A stretch of 64,000 bases of DNA, taken from positions 248,001 to 312,000 of the forward strand of contig NZ_FNKU01000001.1 in assembly GCF_900100365.1 (NCBI RefSeq). Direction: 5' to 3'. Below the pieces are notes generated by a model, which did not search any database, was not told the origin of the DNA, and was given only the letters and a program-made list of their open reading frames with translations. Origin of the DNA: Pseudomonas cannabina (GTDB lineage Bacteria > Pseudomonadota > Gammaproteobacteria > Pseudomonadales > Pseudomonadaceae). Position numbers and translations under genes: made by a program. Shown here piece by piece: positions 38,894 to 49,704 of the stretch (position 1 is the stretch's first letter; each line of letters opens with the position of its first letter).

Positions 38894-39403
38894 ATGAGTG
38901 ACAACACGTTGTACCTAAGACGCGAAAAGCGCTTTCTGGTTCTGCTGGGGATAATCTGTCTGTCCCTGATCGGCGGCGCCTTGTACATGCAGATCGTGCT
39001 GGGCGAGGCACCTTGTCCGCTGTGCATCCTGCAGCGATATGCCTTGCTGTTCATCGCCATCTTCGCGTTCCTTGGCGCTGCAATGCCGGGACGCCGCAGC
39101 ATCACGGCATTCGAGGCGTTGGTTACCCTGAGCGCACTGGGTGGTATCGTGGCTGCAGGGCGTCATGTCTGGATCCTGGCCAATCCGTCCGCCAGCTGCG
39201 GTATCGATACCTTGCAACCCATTGTCGACGGTCTGCCATTGGCTACACTGTTTCCTATGGGCTTTCAGGTCAGCGGATTCTGCACAACGCCATATCCGCC
39301 AGTTCTTGGATTGTCACTCGCCCAATGGGCATTGGTGGCATTCGTCCTGACGGCAGTACTGGTTCCGGCGTGCATCATTCGCAATCGCCGCAAACCTTAC
39401 TAA
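38894..39403 (+). CDS. dsbB: Disulfide bond formation protein DsbB
   Basis: 169 residues with four membrane spans. The first periplasmic cysteine pair is in GEAPCPLCILQRYAL (near residues 40-54) and the second in SASCGIDTL and SGFCTTPYPP. DsbB reoxidises periplasmic DsbA and passes electrons to quinone. It sits ahead of the cyo operon, separated by a terminator. Full length; no residue missing. Pseudomonads may carry more than one DsbB, so paralogue identity is open. Confidence 0.93.
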   Translation: MSDNTLYLRREKRFLVLLGIICLSLIGGALYMQIVLGEAPCPLCILQRYALLFIAIFAFLGAAMPGRRSITAFEALVTLSALGGIVAAGRHVWILANPSASCGIDTLQPIVDGLPLATLFPMGFQVSGFCTTPYPPVLGLSLAQWALVAFVLTAVLVPACIIRNRRKPY

Positions 39404-39867
39404 AAACAGGGGCTTTTGAAAAAAATGCCTCGTGATTACGGGGCTTTTTTTCGACTGGATCACGTCTTTCGAGAGCGATTGTTGCAGTCTAAGAGATTAA
39501 CTGTTACAAAATTAGGCATAGTCATTAAAAATTTACATATCTACAATCCCCAGCACTTGTCGTCCAGCCTGGCTGAACGATCAGAATTTTGAGGCTAGGA
39601 GCGTCCCCTGTGCACTCTGAACAGGCAGCGCAACGCTTGCCTCCGAGGGCGTATAATGGCCGCGCTGAAAGCGTCTGTCCTGAACTCTGGGCAGTTCCAG
39701 CAACTCAAAAAACAAGAATCCATCGCTAAACCCGGATTTGTCGATATGCCGAAACGCGTACTGGCAGGCCCTTGTTCAATTCAAAAAAATTAGCCGGCAC
39801 TGGCAGGGCGAAGTGTTGGCGGTCGAAACCCAACTGCACCGCGCAAGCTGCTTTTAGAGGTCGTGAA
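39404..39867. other. Spacer between dsbB and cyoA
   Basis: 464 bp without a gene. It holds the dsbB terminator and presumably the cyo promoter. TATAAT at 39652-39657 is a perfect -10 hexamer, but no -35 stands at 16-18 bp. An AT-rich tract (about 39496-39546) could hold regulator sites; I recognise none with confidence. Confidence 0.5.
39427..39451 (+). terminator. Rho-independent terminator after dsbB
   Basis: GCCTCG pairs with CGGGGC (one G-U pair) around TGATTA and is followed by seven T. Confidence 0.75.
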
Positions 39868-40809
39868 ATGAGTAAAAAAAGGTACCCCAGGTTTTTTGGC
39901 TTCTTGGCCCTTTTCTGTATGCTTTTGCTCAGTGGATGCGATGGCGTACCTCTGCTCGATCCGAAAGGGCAGGTGGGTATCGAGCAGCGTAACCTGATCA
40001 TCATTGCTACATTGCTGATGCTGATTGTGGTGATCCCGGTCATTCTGATGACCCTGATCTTCGCCTGGAAATATCGCGCTTCGAACAAGGCTGCCAAGTA
40101 CACTCCGGACTGGTCGCACTCCACCAAGATCGAGATCGCAGTCTGGGGCGTACCCATGCTGCTGCTGGTCTTTCTGGGCTACATCACCTACGTCTCGACT
40201 CACGAGCTGGACCCTTACCGTCCGCTGGAATCCGACGTCAAGCCGGTCACCATTCAGGCGATCTCGGTCGACTGGAAGTGGGTATTCATCTACCCGGACT
40301 ACGGCATCGCCACGGTCAACAAAATCGTTTTCCCGGCCAAGACACCGATCAATTTCCAGGTCACGTCGGACAGTGTGATGAACTCGTTCTTCATCCCGGG
40401 TCTGGGTGGTCAGATCTACGCGATGGCAGGCATGCACACCAAGTTGCACCTGATTGCCAACGAGAATCACGAATTCAACGGTATTTCGGCCAACTACAGC
40501 GGCGCGGGCTTTACCGGTATGAAGTTCAAGGCTATCGCTACCAGTCAGGCTGATTTCGACGCCTGGGTCAGCGAAGTGAAGAGCTCGCCTAAAAAGCTTG
40601 GCAAAGACGAGTATGCCGAACTGATCAAGCCGAGCGAACGTAACCCTGTCGAACTCTTTTCCTCGGTCACTCCGAACCTGTTCCAGATCGTCATCGACAA
40701 GTATGAAGGTATGAATCCAGGCAAGAAGCACGTCGCTGGTGAGAAGGAAGTGGCCGGTAACGCCGATGCGGAAAAAGGCAAAAATTCAGCTGCTGGGGCA
40801 GAGGAGTAA
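39868..40809 (+). CDS. cyoA: Cytochrome bo3 ubiquinol oxidase subunit II
   Basis: 313 residues from ATG 39868, which follows AGAGG by seven bases; an ATG at 39772 is too far upstream. A lipoprotein signal ends MLLLSGC, then two membrane spans and a periplasmic cupredoxin domain ([38 protein letters not shown]). As in other quinol oxidases, the copper-A ligands are absent. First gene of cyoABCDE, a proton-pumping terminal oxidase used at high oxygen. Confidence 0.96.
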   Translation: MSKKRYPRFFGFLALFCMLLLSGCDGVPLLDPKGQVGIEQRNLIIIATLLMLIVVIPVILMTLIFAWKYRASNKAAKYTPDWSHSTKIEIAVWGVPMLLLVFLGYITYVSTHELDPYRPLESDVKPVTIQAISVDWKWVFIYPDYGIATVNKIVFPAKTPINFQVTSDSVMNSFFIPGLGGQIYAMAGMHTKLHLIANENHEFNGISANYSGAGFTGMKFKAIATSQADFDAWVSEVKSSPKKLGKDEYAELIKPSERNPVELFSSVTPNLFQIVIDKYEGMNPGKKHVAGEKEVAGNADAEKGKNSAAGAEE

Positions 40810-40812
40810 ACG

Positions 40813-42825
40813 ATGTTTGGCAAATTAAGTCTGGAAGCGGTACCGTTCCACGAGCCGATAGTCATGGTGACACTTGCCATGATCGCGCTCGGCGGTATTG
40901 CGATTGTCGGGTTGATCACCTATTTCCGCAAGTGGACGTACTTGTGGTCTGAGTGGCTGACCTCTGTCGACCACAAGAAAATCGGTGTGATGTACATCAT
41001 CGTTGCCATGGTCATGCTGCTGCGCGGCTTTGCCGACGCCATCATGATGCGTACCCAACTGGCAATGGCCCAGAACGGTTCCGAAGGGTTCCTTCCGCCT
41101 GAGCACTATGACCAGATCTTCACCGCGCACGGTGTGATCATGATCATCTTCATGGCGATGCCGTTCTTCACGGGTCTGATGAACATCGTTCTGCCTCTGC
41201 AGATCGGCGCTCGCGACGTGGCGTTCCCGTTCCTGAACTCCCTGAGCTTCTGGCTGCTGGTCGCAGGCATGCTGCTGATCAACCTGTCTCTGGGTGTCGG
41301 CGAGTTCGCCAAAACCGGCTGGGTCGCGTATCCGCCTCTTTCCGGGCTGCAATACAGTCCTGGCGTGGGGGTCGACTACTACATCTGGGCGCTACAGCTA
41401 TCCGGGTTAGGTACGACGCTGACGGGGGTCAACTTCCTCGTGACCGTGCTGAAAATGCGTACCCCTGGCATGAAGCTGATGGACATGCCGATCTTCACCT
41501 GGACCTGCACCTGGGCAAACATCCTGATCGTGGCTTCGTTCCCGATCCTGACCGCTACCTTGGCGCTGCTGACCCTTGACCGCTACATGGACTTCCACAT
41601 TTTCACGAACGAAATGGGCGGTAACCCCATGATGTACGTGAACCTGTTCTGGGCGTGGGGTCACCCTGAGGTGTACATCCTGATCCTGCCGGCCTTCGGT
41701 GTGTTCTCGGAAGTCATCTCGACGTTCTCCGGCAAGCGTCTGTTCGGCCACAAGTCGATGATCTTCGCTTCCGGAGCGATCTGTATCCTGGGCTTCATGG
41801 TCTGGCTGCACCACTTCTTCACCATGGGTGCGGGTGCCAACGTCAACGCCTTCTTCGGTCTGGCGACGATGCTTATTGCGATCCCGACGGGTGTGAAGCT
41901 GTTCAACTGGCTGTTCACCATGTATCAGGGCCGTCTGCGCTTCACCGCGCCAGTGCTCTGGACTCTCGGCTTCATGGTCACCTTCTCGATCGGCGGCATG
42001 ACCGGCGTTCTGTTGGCGATCCCGGGTGCCGACTTCGTACTGCACAACAGCCTGTTCGTAATCGCTCACTTCCACAACGTCATCATCGGCGGTGCGGTAT
42101 TCGGTTACATCGCCGGCTTCGCGTTCTGGTTCCCTAAAGCGTTCGGTTTCACCCTGAACGAGAAGTGGGGCAAGGCAGCGTTCTGGTTCTGGATCGTCGG
42201 TTTCTTCGTCGCATTCATGCCGCTTTACGCGCTGGGCTTCCTGGGCATGACCCGTCGCCTGAACGCAACCGACATGCCGGAGTGGAACATCTACCTGAAC
42301 GTCGCGCTGTTCGGTGCCGTGCTGATTGCCATGGGTATCGCTTCGCAGCTGATCCAGTTGTTCGTCAGTATCCGTGACCGCGACAGCAACCGCGATCTGA
42401 CCGGTGACCCATGGAATGGCCATACCCTGGAATGGTCCACTTCTTCGCCACCACCGTTCTACAACTTTGCCGAGCTGCCAAAGGCTGACGACGTAGACCC
42501 GTTCACCGACGCAAAACGTGCGGGCACCGCTTATCAGGTTCCTGCTCGCTACACGTCGATCCACATGCCTAACAACACGCCTACCGGCTTGTACATGGGC
42601 CTGCTGTTGACGGTGTTCGGCTTCGCATTCATCTGGCACATCTGGTGGCTGGTTGGCGCAAGCCTGGTGGCAACCATCGCGGTCTTCGTCGCTCACGCTG
42701 TGCGTGATGATCAGGGCTACATGGTGCCGGCTGAAGAAGTAGCGCGTATTGAAGGTGAGCATCACAAGGTCCTGGCGGCCAACGGTGCATACACTCCTGT
42801 CAAGTCCTCGCTGGAACAGGTTTAA
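40813..42825 (+). CDS. cyoB: Cytochrome bo3 ubiquinol oxidase subunit I
   Basis: 670 residues with about 15 spans. Haem and copper-B ligands are recognisable: [35 protein letters not shown] with the cross-linked His-Tyr, [10 protein letters not shown], and [18 protein letters not shown]. It houses low-spin haem b and the haem o3-CuB oxygen-reducing site. It follows cyoA by three bases and overlaps no gene. Confidence 0.98.
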   Translation: MFGKLSLEAVPFHEPIVMVTLAMIALGGIAIVGLITYFRKWTYLWSEWLTSVDHKKIGVMYIIVAMVMLLRGFADAIMMRTQLAMAQNGSEGFLPPEHYDQIFTAHGVIMIIFMAMPFFTGLMNIVLPLQIGARDVAFPFLNSLSFWLLVAGMLLINLSLGVGEFAKTGWVAYPPLSGLQYSPGVGVDYYIWALQLSGLGTTLTGVNFLVTVLKMRTPGMKLMDMPIFTWTCTWANILIVASFPILTATLALLTLDRYMDFHIFTNEMGGNPMMYVNLFWAWGHPEVYILILPAFGVFSEVISTFSGKRLFGHKSMIFASGAICILGFMVWLHHFFTMGAGANVNAFFGLATMLIAIPTGVKLFNWLFTMYQGRLRFTAPVLWTLGFMVTFSIGGMTGVLLAIPGADFVLHNSLFVIAHFHNVIIGGAVFGYIAGFAFWFPKAFGFTLNEKWGKAAFWFWIVGFFVAFMPLYALGFLGMTRRLNATDMPEWNIYLNVALFGAVLIAMGIASQLIQLFVSIRDRDSNRDLTGDPWNGHTLEWSTSSPPPFYNFAELPKADDVDPFTDAKRAGTAYQVPARYTSIHMPNNTPTGLYMGLLLTVFGFAFIWHIWWLVGASLVATIAVFVAHAVRDDQGYMVPAEEVARIEGEHHKVLAANGAYTPVKSSLEQV

Positions 42826-42827
42826 AC

Positions 42828-43460
42828 ATGTCGAATATTGCTATCAACTCCGGAGCCCACGATCACGGTCACGACCATGATCACGGGCATGACGATCACC
42901 ACGACAGCGGTGGCATGACGGTTTACGGCTTCTGGCTGTACCTGATGACCGACTGCGTGCTGTTCGCCTCGTTCTTCGCGGTGTACGCCGTGATGGTCAA
43001 CAGTGTCGCGGGCGGCCCGTCGGGCCAGGACATTTTCCTGCTGCCATTCGTGGCCGTGGAAACCGCGTTCCTGTTGGTCAGTAGTATCACTTACGGCTTT
43101 GCCATGCTGGCGCTGTACAAGGGCAAGAAAAGCCAGGTACTGGGCTGGCTGGCACTGACCTTCCTGTGCGGTGCTGCCTTTATCGGCATGGAAATCTATG
43201 AGTTCCATCACCTGATCGAAGAGGGCTTCGGCCCTAGCCGCAGCGGCTTCCTGTCGGCGTTCTTTGCACTGGTCGGCCTGCACGGCGTCCACGTGACAAG
43301 CGGCCTGATCTGGATGGCGATCATGATGTTCCAGGTTCAGAAAAAGGGCCTTACCAACACTAACAAGACGCGCCTGAGCTGCCTGAGCCTGTTCTGGCAC
43401 TTCCTGGACGTTGTCTGGATCGGCGTGTTCACCGTTGTCTATCTGATGGGAGCTTTGTAA
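42828..43460 (+). CDS. cyoC: Cytochrome bo3 ubiquinol oxidase subunit III
   Basis: 210 residues with five spans. A histidine-rich N-terminus ([16 protein letters not shown], residues 9-24) precedes the spans; [14 protein letters not shown] and [19 protein letters not shown] are the family motifs. Starts two bases after cyoB; last base shared with cyoD start. The His-rich run could bind metal; that is speculation. Confidence 0.96.
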   Translation: MSNIAINSGAHDHGHDHDHGHDDHHDSGGMTVYGFWLYLMTDCVLFASFFAVYAVMVNSVAGGPSGQDIFLLPFVAVETAFLLVSSITYGFAMLALYKGKKSQVLGWLALTFLCGAAFIGMEIYEFHHLIEEGFGPSRSGFLSAFFALVGLHGVHVTSGLIWMAIMMFQVQKKGLTNTNKTRLSCLSLFWHFLDVVWIGVFTVVYLMGAL

Positions 43461-43792
43461 TGTCAAATTCGCATCACTCCGCTGAAGACAATAGTCACGG
43501 CTCCGTCAAGTCGTACATCATCGGCTTCGTACTGTCGGTCATTCTGACCGCCATTCCGTTTGCCTTGGTGATGTCGCCCATGCTGCCGAAAGACATGACG
43601 ATTGCGATCGTTCTGGTCTTCGCGATCATCCAGATCCTGGTGCACTTGCATTACTTCCTGCACCTGGACTTCACGAGCGTGCAGCGCAACAACGTGATGG
43701 CCTTCGCCTTTACCACGATGGTTATCGTTCTGCTGGTCGGCCTGTCGCTGTGGATCATTTTCAGCGTCCACCGCGAAATGATGGCGCATTGA
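43460..43792 (+). CDS. cyoD: Cytochrome bo3 ubiquinol oxidase subunit IV
   Basis: 110 residues with three spans ([60 protein letters not shown]). This small subunit assists CuB incorporation and assembly of CyoB. It overlaps cyoC by one base and precedes cyoE by ten. Confidence 0.95.
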   Translation: MSNSHHSAEDNSHGSVKSYIIGFVLSVILTAIPFALVMSPMLPKDMTIAIVLVFAIIQILVHLHYFLHLDFTSVQRNNVMAFAFTTMVIVLLVGLSLWIIFSVHREMMAH

Positions 43793-43802
43793 GGAATACC
43801 AG

Positions 43803-44690
43803 ATGTCACTGAAGCACTTTATCCAAATCACCAAGCCGGGGATCATTTTCGGTAACGTGCTTTCGGTGGCAGGTGGCTTTTTTCTGGCTTCCAAGGGGAA
43901 TATCGACTTCGGCGTGTTTCTGGCCGCAATCATCGGTACTTCCCTGGTCGTTGCGTCGGGTTGTGTGTTCAATAACTGCATCGATCGTGATATCGATCAG
44001 CGAATGGAAAGGACCCGTAACCGGGTTCTGGTGCAGGGCCTTGTCTCGTTGAGGCTGGCCCTGTTCTACGCAACCATTCTGGGTGTTGCAGGCGTTGCCT
44101 TGCTGTACACCGAGGCCAATCCACTGGCGGCATTGTTTGCAGTGATCGGGTTCGTTATCTACGTCGGCTTCTACAGCCTGTACCTGAAACGCAGATCCGT
44201 TCACGGCACGCTGGTTGGTAGTCTGTCGGGGGCCATGCCTCCGGTCATTGGCTACTGCGCAGTGAGCAACAGCTTCGATTTTGCGGCCCTGACGCTGCTG
44301 GTGATGTTCAGCCTGTGGCAGATGCCGCATTCGTATGCCATCGCGATTTTCCGTTTCAACGACTACAGTGCGGCGAAGATCCCGGTTCTGCCGGTCAAGC
44401 GCGGCATTCTGGTTACCAAACGCCACATCCTGCTCTACATCCTGGCCTTCCTCGTGGCGACCCTGATGTTGACGGTAGGCGGTTACGCGGGCCTGAATTA
44501 TCTCGCTGTCGCGGCGGGCATGGGCATGTACTGGCTGTACATGGCCTGGAAAGGCTACAAGGCCGTTGACGATACGGTCTGGGCTCGCAAGCTGTTCGTG
44601 TTCTCCATCTTCACCATCACCGCATTGAGCGTGATGATGTCGGTGGACTTTCAGGTGACCAAAGAGCTGCTGGTAACCTACGCGTTCTGA
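43803..44690 (+). CDS. cyoE: Protohaem IX farnesyltransferase (haem O synthase)
   Basis: 295 residues, polytopic UbiA-family. The first Asp-rich motif is [20 protein letters not shown], with [20 protein letters not shown] and [15 protein letters not shown] downstream. It farnesylates haem B to haem O for CyoB. Last gene of the operon, followed by a strong terminator. Confidence 0.96.
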   Translation: MSLKHFIQITKPGIIFGNVLSVAGGFFLASKGNIDFGVFLAAIIGTSLVVASGCVFNNCIDRDIDQRMERTRNRVLVQGLVSLRLALFYATILGVAGVALLYTEANPLAALFAVIGFVIYVGFYSLYLKRRSVHGTLVGSLSGAMPPVIGYCAVSNSFDFAALTLLVMFSLWQMPHSYAIAIFRFNDYSAAKIPVLPVKRGILVTKRHILLYILAFLVATLMLTVGGYAGLNYLAVAAGMGMYWLYMAWKGYKAVDDTVWARKLFVFSIFTITALSVMMSVDFQVTKELLVTYAF

Positions 44691-44713
44691 CCGCACCTGA
44701 GTTGAAACACCCC

Positions 44714-44743
44714 AACCCCGTTCCGCAAGGAACGGGGTTTTTT
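44714..44743 (+). terminator. Rho-independent terminator after cyoE
   Basis: AACCCCGTTCC-GCAA-GGAACGGGGTT forms a perfect 11-bp stem with a four-base loop, followed by T residues. It ends the cyo transcript. Confidence 0.93.
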
Positions 44744-44908
44744 ATTACTGCGCTGGCAACGAGGCGTGGACAGAAGTCTGCCGGTAGGCCTGCTTCAGAA
44801 ACGCCATGTCAGTTTGCAATTATTTCAAGCCTCAGGCCCCGAATGATCTGGCAGAATAAGGCATTGGCCTGACTCGTCCAGGCAGTCGCTAAAATGATAG
44901 AGGGCGTT

Positions 44909-45928
44909 ATGAGTCAAGAAAGCATCAACTGGGACACTCTGGGTTTCGACTACATCAAGACCGACAAGCGTTACCTCTCTCACTGGCGCGACGGTGCCTG
45001 GGATCAGGGTTCGCTGACCGAAGACAACACGCTGCACATCAGCGAGGGGTCTACCGCGTTGCATTACGGTCAGCAGTGCTTCGAGGGCCTGAAAGCCTAT
45101 CGCTGCAAAGATGGCTCGATCAACCTGTTCCGTCCTGATCAGAATGCCCTGCGCATGCAGCGCAGCTGTTCTCGCCTGTTGATGCCGCATGTGCCCACTG
45201 ACGTGTTCATCGAGGCCTGCAAGCAGGTCGTCAAGGCCAATGAACGCTTCATCCCGCCGTATGGCTCCGGCGGTGCGCTTTACCTGCGTCCGTTCGTGAT
45301 CGGTGTCGGCGATAATATCGGTGTGCGGACCGCGCCCGAGTTTATCTTCTCGATCTTCTGCATTCCGGTCGGTGCCTATTTCAAAGGCGGCCTGAAGCCG
45401 AACAACTTCGTGATTTCCGGTTATGACCGTGCTGCACCAAATGGCACGGGCGCCGCCAAGGTCGGTGGCAACTACGCTGCCAGCCTGATGCCGGGTTCCG
45501 AGGCCAAGAAACACAGCTTCGCGGATTGCATCTACCTTGATCCGCAAACCCATTCGAAGATCGAGGAAGTGGGTTCAGCCAACTTCTTTGCCATCACCCA
45601 TGACGATGTGTTCCTGACGCCCAAGTCGCCCTCCGTGCTGCCGGGCATCACCCGTCTGTCGTTGATCGAGCTGGCAAAATCCCGTCTGGGCCTGACGGTC
45701 GAAGAGGGCGACGTGTTCATCGACCAGCTCGACACATTCAAGGAAGCGGGCGCTTGCGGCACTGCGGCCGTGATTACTCCGATTGGCGGGATTTCCTACA
45801 AGGATAACCTGCATGTGTTCTACAGCCAGACCGAAGTCGGCCCGGTGACTCAGCGCCTGTACAAGGAACTGACCGGTGTCCAGGCCGGTGATATCGAGCC
45901 GCCAGCCGGGTGGATCGTCAAGGTCTGA
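44909..45928 (+). CDS. ilvE: Branched-chain amino-acid aminotransferase
   Basis: 339 residues from ATG 44909 behind GAGGG; an earlier ATG at 44894 adds five residues. The PLP lysine lies in GTGAAKVGGNYAASLMPG, and ISEGSTALHYGQQCFEGLKAY and EEVGSANFFAI are typical of the larger BCAT type. It interconverts leucine, isoleucine and valine with their 2-oxo acids. It stands alone between the cyo terminator and a convergent gene. The larger BCAT type rather than the E. coli IlvE type is the better description. Confidence 0.93.
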   Translation: MSQESINWDTLGFDYIKTDKRYLSHWRDGAWDQGSLTEDNTLHISEGSTALHYGQQCFEGLKAYRCKDGSINLFRPDQNALRMQRSCSRLLMPHVPTDVFIEACKQVVKANERFIPPYGSGGALYLRPFVIGVGDNIGVRTAPEFIFSIFCIPVGAYFKGGLKPNNFVISGYDRAAPNGTGAAKVGGNYAASLMPGSEAKKHSFADCIYLDPQTHSKIEEVGSANFFAITHDDVFLTPKSPSVLPGITRLSLIELAKSRLGLTVEEGDVFIDQLDTFKEAGACGTAAVITPIGGISYKDNLHVFYSQTEVGPVTQRLYKELTGVQAGDIEPPAGWIVKV

Positions 45929-45986
45929 CCGGCTGAGTACCTGACAAGAAGTAACGCGCGTGCCAATACTCGCATTGGTACGCCGC

Positions 45987-46994
45987 TCAGGACGCAGTCG
46001 CCGTCTCTTCCTCAACCGGCTCTTTCGCTGGGCCCAGCACGATTGCCAAGTGCCGCAAGTCGTCGACTTCCAGGCTGTAGCTCTTGCCCGACGGGCTTTG
46101 AGTGAGGTTGCCCAGTGCATAAACGGTGAAAAACTTCACCGCGTCGGCGTGGCTCAACAGTTCACTGATGTAACGGCTGGAACGATAAGCCTGCATGTGT
46201 GCAGGTGATACATAGAGCGTCACCAGCTTGCCTTCCAGGCGGTCGAAGAACTTGAATTTGAATCCGGGCCCGTAGCGCTGCTCGACCAGCCCTCCGCCAT
46301 ACAGGACGCGGCCGTTGTCACCCGGTTTTGCGTATTTCATGTGACGAAAGTACGAACGCAGGGAAATTTCACCCTGGCCGGGCACCTTGAGTTTCAGCAG
46401 CTTGAAATCTTCCAGCGACAGTTCGGCTTTGGCCTGGCGATAGCTGTCCACCAGCCGCTCGAGATTGTTGGTCCGCGTCTCGCTGTAACGGGGTGACTTC
46501 GGTGCAGCAGGTTCTGTTGGCGGGTCGGCGACGGGCGGACGTTGCTCCGTAGCGCCAGCCTTTTCCGGGCCGGACGCATCTTTGGCTGGCTGCTTGATGG
46601 CTGGCTGTTTCAAGGTCGGGTCGAAAACGTCGATGTAGTCATCCAGCTTGCGTTTCGCCTTGCGCACGCGCGTCTGTGCATCGGTCTCCTCATTCGGCTC
46701 CTCAGCCTCCTCCTCAGCGTTCGCGTCCACCCATTCACAGCCCGGATGGTGATCGTAGTGCGGATTGGCCCGAAAATGTGCGGCGACGAAGGTCGGGTTG
46801 TCTTGGGGTTTTACGTCGTAGCGTACCCCGGTCACCTTGGCCCCCAGCGTCCGGCAGGCTTCGTTCGAGCAGAGAAACTCGAATCGCGCGCGGGGTGGCT
46901 CCTGGGAGAAGTATTCGCGTCGGGCAGCAGCAATCGACAGCTCCTGCTGCAATTCGACGCAAAATGCGCGGGTGATGGGCTTGCTGGGCTTCAT
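45987..46994 (-). CDS. Unrecognised protein with CoiA-like zinc-ribbon N-terminus
   Basis: 335 residues. The N-terminus has FLCSNEACRTLGAKVTG followed after about 30 residues by HFRANPHYDHHPGCEW, a Cys/His set resembling the zinc-binding front of CoiA-type proteins. A charged, Pro/Glu-rich linker (about 90-165) leads to a C-terminal domain with LKLKVPGQGEISLRSYFRHM, YGPGFKFKFFDRLEGKLVTL and YALGNLTQSPSGKSY. No signal peptide or span. I do not recognise the family. It converges with ilvE and has no operon partner. A nucleic-acid-related role is only a guess from the ribbon. Confidence 0.7.
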   Translation of the reverse strand: MKPSKPITRAFCVELQQELSIAAARREYFSQEPPRARFEFLCSNEACRTLGAKVTGVRYDVKPQDNPTFVAAHFRANPHYDHHPGCEWVDANAEEEAEEPNEETDAQTRVRKAKRKLDDYIDVFDPTLKQPAIKQPAKDASGPEKAGATEQRPPVADPPTEPAAPKSPRYSETRTNNLERLVDSYRQAKAELSLEDFKLLKLKVPGQGEISLRSYFRHMKYAKPGDNGRVLYGGGLVEQRYGPGFKFKFFDRLEGKLVTLYVSPAHMQAYRSSRYISELLSHADAVKFFTVYALGNLTQSPSGKSYSLEVDDLRHLAIVLGPAKEPVEEETATAS

Positions 46995-47109
46995 GCGAAT
47001 CGTCCGTGTTCATCCAGGACAACACGCTATTTCAGGCGCAAAGCGCTTGCAACAAAATATGTGCAATGCGCTGAAAAGCGGCGGGCAGGGTGGGACCCGT
47101 TACTCGGCT

Positions 47110-47139
47110 GTACCCCTCGCGCTGTGACGCAAGGGGTAC
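47110..47139. repeat. Inverted repeat downstream of the chemoreceptor gene
   Basis: GTACCCCTCGCG and CGCAAGGGGTAC pair over 12 positions with one mismatch around CTGTGA. It starts nine bases past the chemoreceptor stop but lacks a T-run on the gene's strand, so it may stabilise the 3' end or be a factor-assisted terminator. Confidence 0.6.
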
Positions 47140-47147
47140 GAATGGCA

Positions 47148-48800
47148 TCAGGACAGGCGGAAACGTCCCACGATGTTGTTCAGGTCCAGCGCCAGCGTCG
47201 ACAGCTCGCGGCTTGCGCTGGCGGTCTGTTGTGCGCCCGATGATGACTGTGCCGAGAGGTCGCGGATGTTCATGAGGTTGCGGTCCACTTCGCGAGCTAC
47301 GTGGGCCTGCTGCTGGGCAGCGCTGGCGATCACCAGATTCAGATCGTTGATCTCGCTCACCGCAGCGCTGATGACGGTCAGCGATTCATTGGCGCCTTCG
47401 GCAATGCCAAGCGTTTCGCTGGCCAGCTCGGTATTACCGCGCATGGAGCCTACGGCGCGTTCGGTGCCGTTCTGGATATTGGTCACCAGACGTTCGATTT
47501 CGCTGGTCGATTGCTGAGTGCGATGAGCCAGGGCACGGACCTCATCCGCCACGACCGCGAACCCGCGCCCGGCCTCGCCCGCGCGCGCAGCTTCGATCGC
47601 GGCGTTGAGCGCGAGCAGATTGGTCTGCTCGGCAAGGCCTCGAATAACATCCAGCACCTTGCCGATGTCGCGCGACTGACCGGCCAGTTCGCCGATCAGG
47701 GTCGCGGTTTTCTGCACATCCGTGCTCATGGTATTGATTGAGGTCACGGTCTTTTTGACCAACCCCAGACCGTCTTGCGCAGCGCTGGTCGCATTGCTCG
47801 ACGAGCGCGCCGTATGCTCGGCGTTGCGCGCCACTTCTTCCACTGCGCTGGTCATTTCATTGACCGCAGTGGCGGCTTGATCGATCTCGTTGTTCTGACG
47901 CTGGATACCCTGCACACCGTCTTCAGTGATGGCCGTCATCTCTTCGGCAGCGGCGGCCAGCTGGGTCGCAGAGCTTGAAATCTGTTGCAGAGTTTCGCGC
48001 AGCTGGGTCTGCATCGCGAACACCGCAGCCGCGACGCTGGACGTGTCATTGGCGCTGATAGTGATCGGGCTGCTCAAGTCGCCGCGGGCGATGGTGCGGG
48101 TGAGCGTCGCGACGTTGCTTGGCTCGCCATCAATCGCTGAAAGGATGCTGCGTATGGTCATGAGGGTCACGATCACGCCCAATATCGCAATCGCCAGCGT
48201 AGCGCCGATGGACAGGTTGGTGGCCTGGGTGGCGCTGGATTCCTGATCGGCGAAACGTTCGCCTGCGTGTTGCTTGCCTTGTTCGCGCAGCGTTTGCAGG
48301 GTCTTGAACACCTGCTCGGCAAAAGGTTTGACCTCGGTCCGGTTAATAGTGGTCGCCGCGGCGATATCACCCGTCTGGATCACGGTGGTCTGGTGTCGCA
48401 TGCCGTCACGTAACTTGACGTAGTCGCGCTGCAACTGTTGGGTCAGGTTCACATCGAGGGTTTCTGCGGTGTTCTTGCTCAGCTGGACGGTCAGCTCGTC
48501 GAGTCTGGCGAAAGCAGCCTCGTTTTCATTCTTCCAGCCCGCCGTCTGTTCCGGGTTGCCGATGGCGATCATGCGCAAGATATTGATGTCCACCCGGGTG
48601 AGCGCACCGTCGATATTGTTAACCGCTTCGGTGGCCAGAAAATCCTTGCTGTAGAGCGCATCGACATTTTCAGTGGATGTCTTGAGCGTGTGGATCATGA
48701 ACACCGACAGCGCGATAAACGCAGCGATGATGGCGAATGTAGATGCCATCAATCGCTGTTTTACGGTCAGGCCGTCAGCAGGCGTTTGAGTCTGGATCAT
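47148..48800 (-). CDS. Methyl-accepting chemotaxis protein (4HB sensor)
   Basis: 550 residues. TM1 ([20 protein letters not shown]) and TM2 ([20 protein letters not shown]) flank a helical periplasmic domain of about 150 residues that fits the four-helix-bundle sensor class. HAMP follows, then a long coiled-coil signalling domain with the hairpin tip [20 protein letters not shown] and [26 protein letters not shown] lies upstream of the ATG. Ligand unknown; a periplasmic binding protein is encoded next door. Confidence 0.93.
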   Translation of the reverse strand: MIQTQTPADGLTVKQRLMASTFAIIAAFIALSVFMIHTLKTSTENVDALYSKDFLATEAVNNIDGALTRVDINILRMIAIGNPEQTAGWKNENEAAFARLDELTVQLSKNTAETLDVNLTQQLQRDYVKLRDGMRHQTTVIQTGDIAAATTINRTEVKPFAEQVFKTLQTLREQGKQHAGERFADQESSATQATNLSIGATLAIAILGVIVTLMTIRSILSAIDGEPSNVATLTRTIARGDLSSPITISANDTSSVAAAVFAMQTQLRETLQQISSSATQLAAAAEEMTAITEDGVQGIQRQNNEIDQAATAVNEMTSAVEEVARNAEHTARSSSNATSAAQDGLGLVKKTVTSINTMSTDVQKTATLIGELAGQSRDIGKVLDVIRGLAEQTNLLALNAAIEAARAGEAGRGFAVVADEVRALAHRTQQSTSEIERLVTNIQNGTERAVGSMRGNTELASETLGIAEGANESLTVISAAVSEINDLNLVIASAAQQQAHVAREVDRNLMNIRDLSAQSSSGAQQTASASRELSTLALDLNNIVGRFRLS

Positions 48801-48906
48801 GGGATTTCCCTATGAAAGCTATCGAGGGCCTGGTCATTTGCACCGGGGATCAAGTAGCTATCGGCGTCGAAAATCCCGACTTTAGGTAATGGCTAAATAA
48901 TATCTA

Positions 48907-49704
48907 TCAGGGGGTGGCGGGTACCGCCAGCCACTCACTCAGCGCTTGTTGATACTCGCCGGTGGCCTTGCTCAGGTGCAGCCACTGGTCGACATAGGCT
49001 TTCCAGGCAACATCGTCGCGTGGCAACAGATAGGCTTTTTCGCCGTATTGCAGGGAGCGGGTCGGATTCACGGCGCACAGGCCCGGCATGCGTTTCTGTT
49101 GATAAAGCGCTTCGGAGGCATCGGTGATCATCACGTCGGCCTTCTTGTCCAGCAACTCCTGAAAGATGGTCTTGTTGTCGTGAAAGGCCAGCGAGGCCTT
49201 CGGCAGATGGGCACGGGCGAATGCCTCGTTGGTGCCACCGGCAGGCTCGATCAGGCGCACTGAAGGCTGATTGAGCTGTTCGACGGTCTGGTACAACGCC
49301 TGATCCTCGCAACGCACCAGCGGGATCTTGCCGTCGATATCCAGGGTGTTGCTGAAGAAGGCTTTCTTCTGCCGTTCCAGGCTGACCGAAATGCCGCCCA
49401 TGCCGATGTCGCATTTTCCACCGACTATGTCAGGCATCAGGTTTTTCCAGGTCGTTGGTACCCACTGCACCGTGACGCCCAGACTCTTGGCCAGCGAGCG
49501 GGCCAGGGTGATGTCGATGCCCTCGTATTCGCCGTCTTCGCGCAACAGGGTATAGGGCTTGTAATCGCCCGTGGTGCAGACCGCCAGCTGGCCCGTCTGA
49601 ATGACCTTGTCCAGATGCGAGTTTGATTCCTGAGCCTGTGCCGGAGCCATAGCTGTCATGCCCGACAACAGAACGGTCAGTGCGCTGTATTTCAGATTGA
49701 TCAT
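48907..49704 (-). CDS. PheC-like periplasmic substrate-binding-fold protein
   Basis: 265 residues. Signal peptide ends near APAQAQES. The SBP_bac_3 fold includes LAVCTTGDYKPYTLL, GIDITLARSLAKSLGV and WVPTTWKNLMPDIV. The later GGTNEAFARAHLPKASL, DKKADVMITDASEALYQQ and EKAYLLPRDDVAWKAYVDQW closely resemble cyclohexadienyl dehydratase (PheC) of P. aeruginosa as I remember it. It may be an exported arogenate/prephenate dehydratase or an amino-acid binding protein. No ABC permease is adjacent, which favours an enzyme or a chemoreceptor partner. Confidence 0.75.
   Translation of the reverse strand: MINLKYSALTVLLSGMTAMAPAQAQESNSHLDKVIQTGQLAVCTTGDYKPYTLLREDGEYEGIDITLARSLAKSLGVTVQWVPTTWKNLMPDIVGGKCDIGMGGISVSLERQKKAFFSNTLDIDGKIPLVRCEDQALYQTVEQLNQPSVRLIEPAGGTNEAFARAHLPKASLAFHDNKTIFQELLDKKADVMITDASEALYQQKRMPGLCAVNPTRSLQYGEKAYLLPRDDVAWKAYVDQWLHLSKATGEYQQALSEWLAVPATP

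Noticed and set aside
38610..39105. Minus-strand frames at 38610-38792 and 38665-39105
   Set aside because: They cover the palindromic spacer and antisense of dsbB, with no recognisable domain or ribosome site.
39637..39657. TTGCCT...TATAAT as a cyo promoter
   Set aside because: The two hexamers are only nine bases apart; the -10 alone is suggestive but not enough to call a promoter.
41407..42765. Long antisense frame opposite cyoB
   Set aside because: Composition is Gln/Arg/His/Glu-rich as expected from the complement of membrane-protein codons; cyoB is unambiguous.
46542..47243. Plus-strand frame of 233 codons
   Set aside because: Antisense to the zinc-ribbon protein gene and spanning the spacer into the chemoreceptor; no domain.
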